The notes under the pieces were generated by a model. It had not been told where the DNA came from, searched no databases, and saw only the letters and a list, made by a program, of their open reading frames with translations. Positions 39,963 through 49,680 of a stretch of 64,000 nt of DNA are shown piece by piece. The translations under genes were made by a program, and so were the position numbers. Position 1 is the stretch's first letter, and each line of letters starts with the position of its first letter. Location of the stretch: contig JAOAPR010000065.1 of assembly GCA_025463005.1 (NCBI GenBank), positions 22,683-86,682 on the forward strand, given 5' to 3'. This DNA is from Bryobacterales bacterium. Its GTDB lineage: Bacteria; Acidobacteriota; Terriglobia; Bryobacterales; Bryobacteraceae.

Positions 39963-40748
39963 GTGGTCCGGATCTTAATCGTCAACGCGGATGACTTCGG
40001 CTTTACGCGCGATGTCAATGCTGGAATCCTGGAGGCGCATCGCAACGGAATCCTGACCGCTACCACTTTGATGGCCACCGGAGAGGCGTTTGACGATGCC
40101 GTACGGCTCGCCAAGGAAACACCGTCGCTCGATATCGGCTGCCACCTGGTGCTGGTCGGGGCCCCCGGATTTCCACTCACCATCCCGCAACTGTTGCGGG
40201 CCGTGGCTCTCGGGCGCATCCAGATCTATGACGAACTTGTCCGGCAGGTGCGGCGTATTTTCGATGCGGGCTTGAACCCGACCCATTTGGATACTCATAA
40301 GCACACGCACTTGCTTCCTCCCGTACTCGAAGCCGTGGCCCGCATCTCCGAGGAGTTTCGGATCCCGTGGGTGCGGCGCCCGTTTGATTTTCCGCTCCAG
40401 CCGGGCGGGGTAGGATGGACCAACCGGCTCATGCGGCTGATGAATGGGCGCTTTCGCTCCGCGCTCGCGCGTCATCACTGCCGTTCAACGGATTGGTTTG
40501 CGGGATTCCGGCTCACAGGCAGCTATCAAAGCGGCGATCTCGCCGAGCTGATTAGAGCGCTTCCGGAAGGCGTGACCGAGTTCATGTGCCATCCGGGCCG
40601 CTGCGGCGCGGATCTGCGTTCGGCACGCACTCGCCTCAAGGAAAGCCGGGAACAAGAGCTGCGCGCGCTTATCGCGCCTGAAATTCGGACGATCCTGACC
40701 GAAGCCGGAGTGAAACTCGCCAACTTTCGCGACCTCAGCGAAGTGTGA
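39963..40748 (+). CDS. YdjC/ChbG/HpnK-family deacetylase
   Basis: Metal-dependent carbohydrate deacetylase-like protein (261 aa). The family opening ILIVNADDFGFTRDVNAGIL carries the metal Asp residues; GCHLVLVGAP and DTHKHTHLLPPVLEAVARI carry metal histidines; TEFMCHPG is the C-terminal motif. HpnK acts in hopanoid synthesis; ChbG removes acetyl groups from chitooligosaccharides. No hopanoid gene is visible nearby, so I do not assign a pathway. The GTG start directly follows the mlaD stop, so it belongs to that operon and may modify a lipid handled by the transporter (inference). Its 3' end overlaps the convergent CPBP gene by 14 bases. Confidence 0.85.
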   Translation: MVRILIVNADDFGFTRDVNAGILEAHRNGILTATTLMATGEAFDDAVRLAKETPSLDIGCHLVLVGAPGFPLTIPQLLRAVALGRIQIYDELVRQVRRIFDAGLNPTHLDTHKHTHLLPPVLEAVARISEEFRIPWVRRPFDFPLQPGGVGWTNRLMRLMNGRFRSALARHHCRSTDWFAGFRLTGSYQSGDLAELIRALPEGVTEFMCHPGRCGADLRSARTRLKESREQELRALIAPEIRTILTEAGVKLANFRDLSEV

Positions 40749-41463
40749 GGTGCAGAGTTTCCCTGGACTGGATCAGGTATCCAACGAAGTAAGTCAGATT
40801 GTAGCCGGCGTGTAGCAGCGCGGCTGCCGCAGTCGACCCGCTCTTGTAGCGCGCGTATCCAAACGCCACACCTGCTAATCCGATCAACAACAGGTGCTTC
40901 CAGGACCACATGTATTGCGGACCGTGCAGCAGCGCGAATCCCGTCGCGGCCAGGATTATGGCAGGCCACGCGCCCAGCACGCGATGCAGCAGAGGCTGCA
41001 GGAATCCTCGAAACAGCAACTCTTCGAACAAAGGGCCAAGCACGACTGCAAAGAATGCGACCAGGAAGAGCGATCCGCGTCCGGAAATCAGGTTTTCGAC
41101 CGGCGTGGGAATCTCGGGCGCGCCTAGCGCTACACCTAGCGTGGAAAGTCCGATGGCCAGGGCCGGTCCGCCGAAAACGCACCACCACGCTCCTCGCTCC
41201 GGCGGCACCCATCCCAGCGACTGCCACAAGGGCCGTCTGTAACGGACGGTGATCACCATGTAGAGCGCGCCGATCAGAAGCGCGTAAATTGCGCTCTGGA
41301 AAGCCAGCGCGCGCACGGTATCGTTCGAAAACGCGCCCGGCGCCAGTGTCCGGCCGAGTCGGATCAGCAGCGCGCCCAACAGCCAGGCCGGAAAAACGGC
41401 GCCCACGAACAGCGCCAGATCCTCGAAGCCCCAGAAAGCGCGGCTGTCGCGGGAGGGTGTCAT
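40735..41463 (-). CDS. CPBP-family intramembrane metalloprotease (CAAX-like)
   Basis: Membrane protein of 242 aa with about six helices. The Abi/CPBP motifs are complete: EELLFRGFLQPLL with the EExxxR glutamates and arginine, GFALLHGPQYMWSW with the FxxxH histidine, and ALLHAGYNLTYFVGY with the third histidine. Bacterial members include prenyl-protein-type proteases, bacteriocin-immunity factors and membrane-stress proteins. It overlaps the deacetylase gene at its 3' end and lies 24 bases downstream of the next minus-strand gene, with which it might share a transcript. Confidence 0.88.
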   Translation of the reverse strand: MTPSRDSRAFWGFEDLALFVGAVFPAWLLGALLIRLGRTLAPGAFSNDTVRALAFQSAIYALLIGALYMVITVRYRRPLWQSLGWVPPERGAWWCVFGGPALAIGLSTLGVALGAPEIPTPVENLISGRGSLFLVAFFAVVLGPLFEELLFRGFLQPLLHRVLGAWPAIILAATGFALLHGPQYMWSWKHLLLIGLAGVAFGYARYKSGSTAAAALLHAGYNLTYFVGYLIQSRETLHLTLR

Positions 41464-41487
41464 TTCGTTGACATCAATTGTATGCGT

Positions 41488-42444
41488 TCAGCTCAATTCT
41501 ACTAACGCAGCCGCCAGCAGCGGGATCATGATTTCATGGTGGCCCGTGATAGCGAAGCCGTGGCCGCCCGAACGGGCGTGTGGCCGCTCTACCACGTTCA
41601 TCTTCGGCCGGTAATGCTGGACAAAATCGAAATTCACGGTTGTAAATTGGCCCAGCGGGTTCCCCAGGTTACGCACCACGGAAACCCCCTTCAGGAACAC
41701 TTCGGGCAGCACCACGGCTGATCCAAGATTAAGGTAAACACCGCCATTGTCAAGCCCTCGCAGCAGCGAGCACAGCAGGCGAAAATCGCGATGGGTGGTC
41801 TCCCCGATGGCCGCCGCGTCGGCGCGCGGATGCATATGCGGCGTGTCTGTCCCGACCGCCACATGCACCGTAACGGGGACTCCTGCCAGATAAGAACCAG
41901 CCAGAACGCTGTGCGGCGCGAATTCCGGCTTCGCCAACTTCTCGAGATGCTTTCCCAGCGATTCGCCCATGCCCAACCCCTGGCGATTGCCTTCTGTAAT
42001 CGCCAGATTCATCTCGCGACCCGTCTCTTCTGACACTCCAAAACGTCCATCCGGCAGGACGGCTTCCACGTCTTCACTGGTGTGGCCCGCAATCGCGATC
42101 TCGAAATCGTGAATCGAAGTAGCGCCGTTCATGACGAACGCCGTCACCCAGCCGCGCCGCATCAGGTCCAGCAGCACGTCACTCAGACCGCATTTAATCA
42201 CGTGGCCGCCCATGCCCCACAAAATCGCGCGCGATTCGGCCCGGGCTCTCTTCAGTGCATCCAGCACGCCGCGAAACGCCTGGCCGGCGAGAATCTCCGG
42301 AAAGGATTCGATTAGCCGCGAGACGCCGTCGCCCTTCTGGAACGGCCGCGCAAACTGGCTTACGCGCACCTTGCCCTCGCGATCAGCAATAGGTACGGTC
42401 TTCAGCCCGTCGAACGACAGTGGCTTTTCCGAGTACCGGCTCAT
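41488..42444 (-). CDS. Conserved protein, weakly deoxyhypusine-synthase-like
   Basis: Cytoplasmic protein of 318 aa which I cannot name firmly. The sequence has Rossmann-like features: SRAILWGMGGHVIKCGLSDV, FVMNGATSIHDFEIAIAGHT, a histidine-rich VGTDTPHMHPRAD, and GGVYLNLGSAVVLPEVFLK. The DFEIA and NLGSAV segments are reminiscent of proteins annotated as deoxyhypusine/homospermidine-synthase-like, but the catalytic lysine motif of that family is not visible. I chose the ATG at 42442-42444 (MSRYSEKPLSF); the open frame runs 26 codons further into uvrA. It follows uvrA on the same strand and is 8 bases away, suggesting co-transcription. Confidence 0.6.
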   Translation of the reverse strand: MSRYSEKPLSFDGLKTVPIADREGKVRVSQFARPFQKGDGVSRLIESFPEILAGQAFRGVLDALKRARAESRAILWGMGGHVIKCGLSDVLLDLMRRGWVTAFVMNGATSIHDFEIAIAGHTSEDVEAVLPDGRFGVSEETGREMNLAITEGNRQGLGMGESLGKHLEKLAKPEFAPHSVLAGSYLAGVPVTVHVAVGTDTPHMHPRADAAAIGETTHRDFRLLCSLLRGLDNGGVYLNLGSAVVLPEVFLKGVSVVRNLGNPLGQFTTVNFDFVQHYRPKMNVVERPHARSGGHGFAITGHHEIMIPLLAAALVELS

Positions 42445-42451
42445 GATGGGA

Positions 42452-45310
42452 TTACGCGGCGCGTCCCTTGCCCAGCGTCTTGCGGAGCGCCTGTGCCGTG
42501 TAGCTCTTGGGATTCCGCACAATCTCTTCCGGCGTCCCCACTGCCACCACGGTCCCCCCGCGCTCGCCGCCTTCGGGTCCCAGGTCGATGATCCAGTCTG
42601 CCGTTTTGATCACATCCAGATTATGTTCGATCACCACTACGGTATTTCCCAGTTCCACGAGGTTCTGGAGCACCTGAAGCAGCTTGCGTACGTCCTCGAA
42701 GTGCAGTCCGGTGGTCGGCTCATCCAGAATGTAGAGGGTCTTGCCGGTCTGGCGCCGGCTCAGCTCGCGAGCCAGCTTGATGCGTTGCGCTTCGCCGCCC
42801 GACAGCGTAGTCGAAGACTGGCCCAGGTGCAGATAGCCGAGACCGACGCGCTCCAGCGTCTCCAGCTTGGCTTTGATCTGCGGAATATTTTCCAGGATTT
42901 TCAGCGCGTCTTCCACCGGCATTTCGAGCAAATCCGCGATTGAATAACCCTTGTACTTCACCTGCAGGGTCTCGTGGTTGTAACGCCGGCCGCGGCAGAC
43001 GTCGCACGTGACATAAACGTCCGGCAGGAAATTCATCTCGATGCGCTTCAGCCCGTCTCCCTGGCAGGCCTCGCAGCGCCCGCCCTTCACGTTGAAGCTG
43101 AACCGGCCCGGCTTGTAACCGCGCTCGCGCGATTCCGGCAGCATGGCGTATAGATCGCGGATGGGCGTGAAAACCTGCGTATAGGTCGCGGGATTCGACC
43201 GCGGCGTCCGGCCGATGGGCGATTGATCGATCTCGATCACCTTGTCGATCAGGTCCAGGCCGGTGATGGATGTATGCGCGCCCGGCTCGGCACGCGATCC
43301 GTACACGGCTTTGGCCGCGGCCCGGTACAGAATATCGTTGATCAAGGTCGATTTCCCGCTTCCGGAAACGCCCGTGATCAGAATGAAGAGACCCAGCGGA
43401 AACTCCACATCGATGTTCCGCAAATTGTGTTCCGATGCCCCCTGAATGACCACTTTCCCGGCGGCGGACTTGCGGCGCTTTTCGGGCAGGCTGATTTGGC
43501 GCCTTCCCGTGAGGTACTGGCCGGTGAGCGAATCAGGGTTGTTGGCGATATCGGCCGGCGTGCCTTGCGCCACCAGCTCGCCTCCCAGACGGCCTGCTCC
43601 GGGTCCCAGATCGATCACGTAATCGGCGCGTTCGATGGTGTCGGCATCATGCTCCACTACCAAAACCGTGTTGCCCAGATCGCGCAACTTGGCCAGCGAC
43701 GTCAACAGACGATCGTTGTCGCGCGGATGCAACCCGATGGATGGCTCATCCAGGACGTACAGGACGCCGCGGAGCCGTGAGCCGATCTGGGTGGCCAGCC
43801 GGATCCGCTGCGCTTCCCCGCCCGAAAGCGTTGCCGCCGAGCGTTCCAGGCTCAAGTATTCCAGGCCCACCTGCATCAGGAAGTCCAGCCGGTTGCGGAT
43901 TTCATCCACCGGCCGCCCGCCGATCTGTTTCTCGCGTCCCGTGAACTCCCAGCCCTTCACGGTTTCGAGCGCCTGCCGGATCGACATTCGGGTTAGCTCG
44001 CCAATGGTTCTATTCTTTACTTTTACAGCCAGGCTGGCCGGCTTCAGGCGCTGGCCGCCGCAATCCGGACAGATGTGCGGCGACATGTAGTTCATGAACC
44101 ACTCGTGGTAGGCTTCGCTCGCGATCTCTTCCTTGTAGAATTTGTCGAGGATCCCGAGCACCCCCGGTTTGCCGTTCGCACCTTCGAGTAGTATCGTCTG
44201 GTGCTTGCGCGAAAGCTGGTCGAACGGCTTCTGGATTGGAATCTTCTGCTGCGCGGCCAGGGCGTTGAGCGCGTGGATCACATAGCTGTGCCCGCCTCCC
44301 GGACCGAGCCCGCCATCAAACAGCGGCCGCGACGGGTCCACGATCACCTTCACCGGATCGAAGCTCCACCGGTTCCCTAGTCCGTTGCAGGTTTCGCACG
44401 CGCCGAACGGGCTGTTGAAGGAAAAGGATCGCGGCTCGAGTTGCGGCACGCTGGCGCCACAATCCGGGCAGGCGAGCTTGGTGGAATAAAGGCGTTCCGG
44501 ACCGTTTACAACGGCCACCAGTACCAAACCGCCCGCCAGCTTGGTAGCGGTCACGATGGACGCTTCCAGACGTTTCTCGATTTCCGGCTTGATCAGCAGC
44601 CGGTCGACCACTACCTCAATGGTGTGGTTCTTGCGCCGATCGAGCGTGATCTCTTCGTCAAGCGATCTTAAGACACCGTCGATGCGCGCCCGCACGAAGC
44701 CTTGCCGCGCGAGTTTATCCAGCTCTTTCTTGTATTCGCCTTTGCGTCCCCGGACAATCGGCGCCAGGATCATTACCCGCTCTTGCGATCCTAGCGCCAT
44801 CACCTGCTCCAGGATCTGGTCGGTCGACTGCCGCGAGATTTCAATGCCGCAGTTGGGGCAGTGCGGTACCCCGATGGCCGCGTACAGCACGCGCAGGTAA
44901 TCGTAGATCTCGGTGATGGTGCCCACGGTCGATCGCGGGCTGCGGCTGGTGGTTTTCTGCTCGATCGAGATCGCCGGGCTCAACCCGTCGATCGAATCCA
45001 CCTCCGGGCGCTCCATCTGATCAAGAAACTGGCGCGCGTAGGGCGAAAGTGTCTCGACGTACCGCCGCTGCCCCTCCGCATAAATCGTGTCAAAGGCCAG
45101 CGAAGACTTGCCAGACCCGCTCAAGCCTGTGATGACCGTGAAAGTGTTGCGGGGGATCTCGACGTCGATGTTCTTGAGGTTGTGCTGCCGTGCCCCGTGC
45201 ACGGTGATGCTTTTTAACAAGCGATCTTCATTTTCCCACACTCCCTTTCCGCGGCTGTTTTCTGCTTCCGGTGGACCTAAACGCGTCAAAGTACTAATAC
45301 GACGAGGCAT
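42452..45310 (-). CDS. uvrA: Excinuclease ABC subunit A
   Basis: DNA-damage recognition ATPase of nucleotide excision repair (952 aa). Both ABC modules are intact: Walker [13 protein letters not shown] and [13 protein letters not shown], and signatures [12 protein letters not shown] and [12 protein letters not shown]. Zinc motifs are seen in CPDCGASV with CETCNG, and in CEACQGDG with [10 protein letters not shown]. The protein ends in the normal position ([19 protein letters not shown]). The ATG at 45308-45310 gives about 30 residues before the conserved [19 protein letters not shown], slightly long; a GTG at 45239-45241 or TTG at 45218-45220 is possible. No SOS box is obvious in the short gap to the divergent PilZ gene. 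Confidence 0.97.
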   Translation of the reverse strand: MPRRISTLTRLGPPEAENSRGKGVWENEDRLLKSITVHGARQHNLKNIDVEIPRNTFTVITGLSGSGKSSLAFDTIYAEGQRRYVETLSPYARQFLDQMERPEVDSIDGLSPAISIEQKTTSRSPRSTVGTITEIYDYLRVLYAAIGVPHCPNCGIEISRQSTDQILEQVMALGSQERVMILAPIVRGRKGEYKKELDKLARQGFVRARIDGVLRSLDEEITLDRRKNHTIEVVVDRLLIKPEIEKRLEASIVTATKLAGGLVLVAVVNGPERLYSTKLACPDCGASVPQLEPRSFSFNSPFGACETCNGLGNRWSFDPVKVIVDPSRPLFDGGLGPGGGHSYVIHALNALAAQQKIPIQKPFDQLSRKHQTILLEGANGKPGVLGILDKFYKEEIASEAYHEWFMNYMSPHICPDCGGQRLKPASLAVKVKNRTIGELTRMSIRQALETVKGWEFTGREKQIGGRPVDEIRNRLDFLMQVGLEYLSLERSAATLSGGEAQRIRLATQIGSRLRGVLYVLDEPSIGLHPRDNDRLLTSLAKLRDLGNTVLVVEHDADTIERADYVIDLGPGAGRLGGELVAQGTPADIANNPDSLTGQYLTGRRQISLPEKRRKSAAGKVVIQGASEHNLRNIDVEFPLGLFILITGVSGSGKSTLINDILYRAAAKAVYGSRAEPGAHTSITGLDLIDKVIEIDQSPIGRTPRSNPATYTQVFTPIRDLYAMLPESRERGYKPGRFSFNVKGGRCEACQGDGLKRIEMNFLPDVYVTCDVCRGRRYNHETLQVKYKGYSIADLLEMPVEDALKILENIPQIKAKLETLERVGLGYLHLGQSSTTLSGGEAQRIKLARELSRRQTGKTLYILDEPTTGLHFEDVRKLLQVLQNLVELGNTVVVIEHNLDVIKTADWIIDLGPEGGERGGTVVAVGTPEEIVRNPKSYTAQALRKTLGKGRAA

Positions 45311-45369
45311 TTACGGGGTGCGCTTCCTATTGACCTTAGAGCCGGTTAGCCGTACAGTCGATTAAGCCC

Positions 45370-45672
45370 ATGATCGAACAGAGAAAGCACCAACGCTTCG
45401 AACTCCGCCTTCCGTTCGAGGTCGTACGGAATGGTTCCGTTTTGAAAGTCCGCGGAGAGACCAGGAATGTCAGTTCGGCCGGCGTCCTATTCACGTCGGA
45501 AAGCCAGCTCCCACTGGGCGAATCGATCGAATACGTGATCACCCTGCCACGCACGCCCGGCAACCGCAAAGAGGTTCGTTTGCGCTGCGTGGGCAAAGTG
45601 CTCCGCGAGGATCATCAATCGGCATTCGCTGCGACACTCGAACGCTACGAGTTTCTGCGCGACTCCGCCTAG
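45370..45672 (+). CDS. PilZ-domain protein (c-di-GMP receptor)
   Basis: A 100-residue stand-alone PilZ domain. Cyclic-di-GMP contact residues are present: the RxxxR motif in EQRKHQRFELRLPFEV (Arg5 and Arg9) and the [D/N]xSxxG motif as NVSSAG at about residues 36-41. Such proteins bind the second messenger and act on motility, polysaccharide or type IV pili partners. It is divergent from uvrA by 59 bases and 45 bases upstream of the helicase gene, separated by an inverted repeat. Confidence 0.9.
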   Translation: MIEQRKHQRFELRLPFEVVRNGSVLKVRGETRNVSSAGVLFTSESQLPLGESIEYVITLPRTPGNRKEVRLRCVGKVLREDHQSAFAATLERYEFLRDSA

Positions 45673-45676
45673 TTTT

Positions 45677-45718
45677 TTCTTTCGCCCCGCGCTACACTAG
45701 CGAAGAAAGGGCGAAGAA
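45677..45718 (+). promoter_or_regulatory. Inverted repeat reaching the helicase start codon
   Basis: TTCTTTCGCCC (45677-45687) pairs with GGGCGAAGAA (45709-45718) around a 21-base loop, with one bulged base. The right arm overlaps the first base of the helicase ATG and would cover its ribosome site (GGGCGAAG). It could be an operator, a folding RNA that limits translation, or part of the terminator of the PilZ gene, which has a T-run just before. Confidence 0.4.
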
Positions 45719-48045
45719 TGAACCTCACTCTCGGTTTCCCCGAGCCTGCCCGTGAACGAATTCTAGCGCGCCAGAGCGGCCTTTCTGGAGCGATTGAGCG
45801 GTTCCAGCAATGGATGGCCGATCCGGAGTCTCCTGTTCGGGCCGTTCGCCGCCAGCCTGCGCGGCCGGGCGAATTCGCCGAGTTTCCGGAAACGCTCGCG
45901 CCCTCTCTCCAGAAAGCCCTGGTTACGAGGGGAATCGAACGTCTTTACACGCATCAGGCCGAGGCTTTTACGCATGCTTCGAGCGGCCGCAACGTCGTGA
46001 TCGTGACGCCCACCGCCAGCGGCAAGACCCTGTGCTACAACCTGCCGGTGTTAAACGGGCTGCTGGCCGATCCCAACGCTCGCGCGATGTACCTGTTCCC
46101 GACCAAGGCCCTGGCTGAAGATCAGCTCCACGAGTTCCAGGCCGCGGTCGACGCCATGGGCTGCTCCGACCTTCGCGCTTTTACCTATGACGGCGATACG
46201 CCCCAGGACGCGCGCCGGGCGATTCGCGAGCGCGCCAACGTGGTCTTCACTAATCCGGACATGCTCCACGCGGGCGTCCTCCCGCACCACACCAAATGGG
46301 CCAAGGCGTTCGAAAACCTGCGCTACGTGGTGATCGACGAGCTGCACTACTACCGCGGCGTCTACGGCAGCCACCTGGCGAATCTTTTGCGCCGTCTGAA
46401 GCGTGTGTGCGAGTTCTATGGATCGTCCCCGCAATTCATCTGCTGCTCGGCGACCATCGCCAATCCCAAGGAATTGGCTGAGGCGCTCACCGGGCTCCCT
46501 TTCGAGCTGGTGGAGCGCGATGGCGCGCCTTCCGGCGATAAGTACGTGGTGTTCTACAACCCACCGGTGGTGAATCGGGCGCTGGGGATTCGCCGGAGTT
46601 ATTTGAACGAGACGCGGCGAATGGCCCGCGAGCTTCTCGATCGAGGCCAGCGGACACTAGTGTTCGCCAACAGCCGCCTGGCTACCGAAATTCTGCTTAC
46701 GTATCTCAAGGACGACTATTCGGGGGTCCGGGGCTACCGCGGCGGATATCTTCCCAAAGAGCGGCGCGAGATCGAAGGCAAGCTGCGCGACGGCGATATT
46801 CGCGCAGTAGTTGCAACCAACGCGTTAGAGCTGGGAATAGATATTGGTTCGCTGGACGCCGTGGTGATGGCGGGATACCCGGGGACTATCGCGTCCACCT
46901 GGCAGCGCGCGGGCCGAGCGGGCCGCCGCCAGACCGCATCGTTGGCTGTACTGGTGGCCTCCAGCGCGCCTCTCGATCAGTACATCATCGAGCACCCCGA
47001 ATATTTTTTCGATCGGCCCCCGGAGCACGCCTACATCAATCCGGACAATCTGGAAATTCTGCTGAGCCACTTGAAGTGCGCGGCCTTTGAGCTGCCCATC
47101 CGCGACGGCGAACGATTCGGGCAGCACGACAGCGGCGAGTTTTGCCGCTTTCTGAGTGATCTTAAACTTCTGCACCACTCCGGACCAGCATCCAACGGCG
47201 CTTGGCACTGGACCTCCGACACGTATCCCGCCGACGCCGTCAGCCTGCGCTCGGTTTCGAGCGATAACTTCGTGGTGGTGGAGATAACCGGCGATCATCA
47301 GGTAATCGCCGAAGTATCATTCACGGCGGCTTTGACGACGTTACATGAGAAGGCTATCTATCTGCACGACGCGCGGCAGTACCAGGTGGAGCGTTTCGAC
47401 TATGAAGGCCGCAAAGCCTACGTGCGACGCGTGGATTCCGATTACTTCACCGACGCCATCGACTACACGCAGGTCAAGGAGCTGGAGGAGGTGGAATCCT
47501 CGCCCGCCGGCGGCCTGAAGATCGCCCACGGGGACGTGCGGTTGAACCGCCAGATCGTAGGTTTCAAGAAGATCAAGTTCTACACCATGGAGAATGTGGG
47601 TGCCGGAAACCTGTCGATGCCCGAGCAGGAGATGCACACCACCGCATTCTGGCTGCATTTCCCGGCCGAATTTCTGGCGCGCTTCGCCGACCTTTCCCCG
47701 ACCGATCGGCAAGGAGGACTCGTCGCTCTGGCTGCGCTGCTGCGAACCGTAGCAGCTCTATGTGTGATGTGCGATCCGCGCGATCTGGGCGTGTCCATTA
47801 CCGAAGACATCGCCGGCAGCCTTACCGCCTTCGAGCCGAATCTGTACCTTTACGACAACTATCCGGGCGGCATCGGGCAGAGCTCGGCGCTCTACAAGCT
47901 CGCGCCGCGGCTGCTGGACGGCGCGGCCAAACTGCTCGCGGGATGCCCCTGCGAGGCGGGATGCCCTAGCTGCGTCGGGCCTATCGGCGAGGTGGGCGAA
48001 CGGGGCAAGGAGGTTGCCGGGCGGATCCTTAAAGAACTTTTATAG
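45718..48045 (+). CDS. DEAD/DEAH-box helicase with DUF1998 domain (MrfA/YprA-like)
   Basis: Superfamily 2 helicase (775 aa). Motif I is TPTASGKTLCYN, motif II VIDELHYYRG (DELH), motif III CCSATIANPKE and motif VI QRAGRAGRRQ. The C-terminal DUF1998 domain ends in a four-cysteine cluster (AGCPCEAGCPSCVGP), which binds zinc in MrfA-like proteins. In B. subtilis MrfA works in mitomycin-C adduct repair with MrfB; no mrfB-like exonuclease gene is adjacent here. A gene for UvrA lies one gene away on the other strand. Start ATG at 45718. Confidence 0.9.
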   Translation: MNLTLGFPEPARERILARQSGLSGAIERFQQWMADPESPVRAVRRQPARPGEFAEFPETLAPSLQKALVTRGIERLYTHQAEAFTHASSGRNVVIVTPTASGKTLCYNLPVLNGLLADPNARAMYLFPTKALAEDQLHEFQAAVDAMGCSDLRAFTYDGDTPQDARRAIRERANVVFTNPDMLHAGVLPHHTKWAKAFENLRYVVIDELHYYRGVYGSHLANLLRRLKRVCEFYGSSPQFICCSATIANPKELAEALTGLPFELVERDGAPSGDKYVVFYNPPVVNRALGIRRSYLNETRRMARELLDRGQRTLVFANSRLATEILLTYLKDDYSGVRGYRGGYLPKERREIEGKLRDGDIRAVVATNALELGIDIGSLDAVVMAGYPGTIASTWQRAGRAGRRQTASLAVLVASSAPLDQYIIEHPEYFFDRPPEHAYINPDNLEILLSHLKCAAFELPIRDGERFGQHDSGEFCRFLSDLKLLHHSGPASNGAWHWTSDTYPADAVSLRSVSSDNFVVVEITGDHQVIAEVSFTAALTTLHEKAIYLHDARQYQVERFDYEGRKAYVRRVDSDYFTDAIDYTQVKELEEVESSPAGGLKIAHGDVRLNRQIVGFKKIKFYTMENVGAGNLSMPEQEMHTTAFWLHFPAEFLARFADLSPTDRQGGLVALAALLRTVAALCVMCDPRDLGVSITEDIAGSLTAFEPNLYLYDNYPGGIGQSSALYKLAPRLLDGAAKLLAGCPCEAGCPSCVGPIGEVGERGKEVAGRILKELL

Positions 48046-48120
48046 TCCTTAGTTTGCTTCACCAAGGCCGTCTCATTACGGGATTTTAACGGCCAAACAG
48101 GCGCGAAATCCACAGGGGCA

Positions 48121-49305
48121 GTGCCAAAATATAGGCACAGGTGTACCCGCTTGGTAAATGGTCTTTTTCGCAAAAGCTCGTGGAGCGCTCCGACGGTCCT
48201 GCTCACAGGGGTGACCGGTTTCCTCGGGGGCGCATTTTTATCTGATCTCCTGCAGTCCTCGTTTGACGGAGAAGTGGTTTGTCTGGTCCGCGCCGATGAC
48301 GAGGATACCGCCGAAGAGCGGGTCCGTCGTTCGCTAGGCCGGTTCGGCGCGACGGATCCGTTGTCCAAGGATGCCGCGTTACCCGATAACGTAAAGGTAC
48401 TGCGCGGCGACCTTCTTTCGGACGACTGGCATACATCGCCGCATCTGGATGGTGTCACCCACGTGCTCCATCTGGCGGCCAGCACATCCTTTGGCAACAG
48501 CCGTGCGATTCGCAGCACCAACATCGGCGGCGCTCTCTCGGTCGCCAAGGCAATGCGTGGGCGGCGCCTGGAGCGCTTTGTTTATACGGGAACAGCCGCG
48601 ATTTGCGGAGCGTCTGCCGCGCCGGTAGTTCACGAAGATGACTATCCGTCTGAGCAAGCCACTCACCTGGTTGCCTACACTCGCAGCAAAGCCGAAGCCG
48701 AGCGCCAGCTCGCCGAGCAATTTTCCGATCTGCCCCTGGTCATCGCAAGGCCGTCGATTGTGGTCGGCCACACAGAGCTCGGCTGCAAGCCCTCGGGCAG
48801 CATCTTCTGGGTTCTGCGCGCGGTAGAGGCTCTACGCTTTATCACCTGGGATCTGGAAAACCGAATTGACGTGGTCCCGGTCGACTGGGCCGCGTCGGCG
48901 TTGAGGCATCTGCTGTTCGCCCCGCGCCTGAAACACAATCGCTATCACGTCTCGGCTGGCAGAGGCAGCTCGGTGCGCTGGGAAGAGCTGGCTGCCGAAT
49001 ACGCCCGTCTGCGGGGCGGAACATCGCAGGATCGCTATGAGGTCGGCGGAATGCGCCAGCTCACCGTCAAGCGGGTGATGCAGGCAGCCGGCGACGGCAC
49101 CCCGCGTCACCTTCTGCACGCACTGGAGCTGTATTACCGGTTCTGTTCCCTTGACCTGGTATTCGACAATTGCCGTCTGCTGAAAGAAGGCGTCCCGGCC
49201 CCGCCGCGGTTTACTGATTACATGCGGGTCTGCGAGGAGTCTTCCACTGCGAGCATCTACGAACAGATGCGCGGCGATCTTGAGCTCTCGCTGACTCTGG
49301 CGTGA
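48121..49305 (+). CDS. SDR-type NAD(P)-dependent reductase, thioester-reductase-like
   Basis: Extended short-chain dehydrogenase (394 aa) of the NAD-binding-4/thioester reductase type. The nucleotide motif is TVLLTGVTGFLGGAFLSDLL (GxxGFLG), the mid motif is LHLAASTSFG, and the catalytic Tyr-Lys is in YTRSKAEAERQLAEQF. Such proteins reduce fatty acyl thioesters or act on lipid or sugar precursors. The GTG at 48121 gives about 20 residues before the fold; later in-frame starts are possible. It is followed after 4 bases by an SMR transporter gene on the same strand. Confidence 0.85.
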   Translation: MPKYRHRCTRLVNGLFRKSSWSAPTVLLTGVTGFLGGAFLSDLLQSSFDGEVVCLVRADDEDTAEERVRRSLGRFGATDPLSKDAALPDNVKVLRGDLLSDDWHTSPHLDGVTHVLHLAASTSFGNSRAIRSTNIGGALSVAKAMRGRRLERFVYTGTAAICGASAAPVVHEDDYPSEQATHLVAYTRSKAEAERQLAEQFSDLPLVIARPSIVVGHTELGCKPSGSIFWVLRAVEALRFITWDLENRIDVVPVDWAASALRHLLFAPRLKHNRYHVSAGRGSSVRWEELAAEYARLRGGTSQDRYEVGGMRQLTVKRVMQAAGDGTPRHLLHALELYYRFCSLDLVFDNCRLLKEGVPAPPRFTDYMRVCEESSTASIYEQMRGDLELSLTLA

Positions 49306-49309
49306 CCGC

Positions 49310-49633
49310 GTGAGCTGGCTGATCCTGTTCTTCGCGATTGTGTTTGAGGTCGCGGGTACCCTGACCCTCAAATTCACCGAAGGCATGACGCGGCTGTGGC
49401 CCACGGTCCTGATGTTCGCGTTCTATCTGACCAGTCTCTTCGGTCTTTCCATCGCCGTTTCCCGGATTCCAGTGGGCACCGCCTACGCGGTCTGGTCGGG
49501 CCTGGGAACGTTGATTGTCGCGATCATGGGCGTCGTTTGGTTCAGAGAGCAGGTGACCGTGCTGCGCTGTATCTCTACGCTGCTGATCGTGATCGGAGTG
49601 GCGGGCCTGTATCTGACCGGCAGCCATCAGTAG
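49310..49633 (+). CDS. Small multidrug resistance (SMR/EmrE-SugE) transporter
   Basis: Four-helix inner-membrane exporter (107 aa). The start is a GTG at 49310. The conserved membrane Glu is in LILFFAIVFEVAGTLTLKF, and the SMR signature continues with IPVGTAYAVWSGLGTLIVAI. WFREQVTVLRCISTLLIVIG ends the fourth helix. Members export cationic drugs, guanidinium or polyamines; EmrE and SugE/Gdx types cannot be told apart with confidence here. It follows the reductase gene by 4 bases. Confidence 0.9.
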   Translation: MSWLILFFAIVFEVAGTLTLKFTEGMTRLWPTVLMFAFYLTSLFGLSIAVSRIPVGTAYAVWSGLGTLIVAIMGVVWFREQVTVLRCISTLLIVIGVAGLYLTGSHQ

Positions 49634-49680
49634 CGCTGGCGGCTCGCACCCGTGCAAATAGAGCATTAGAATGGAAGCCT

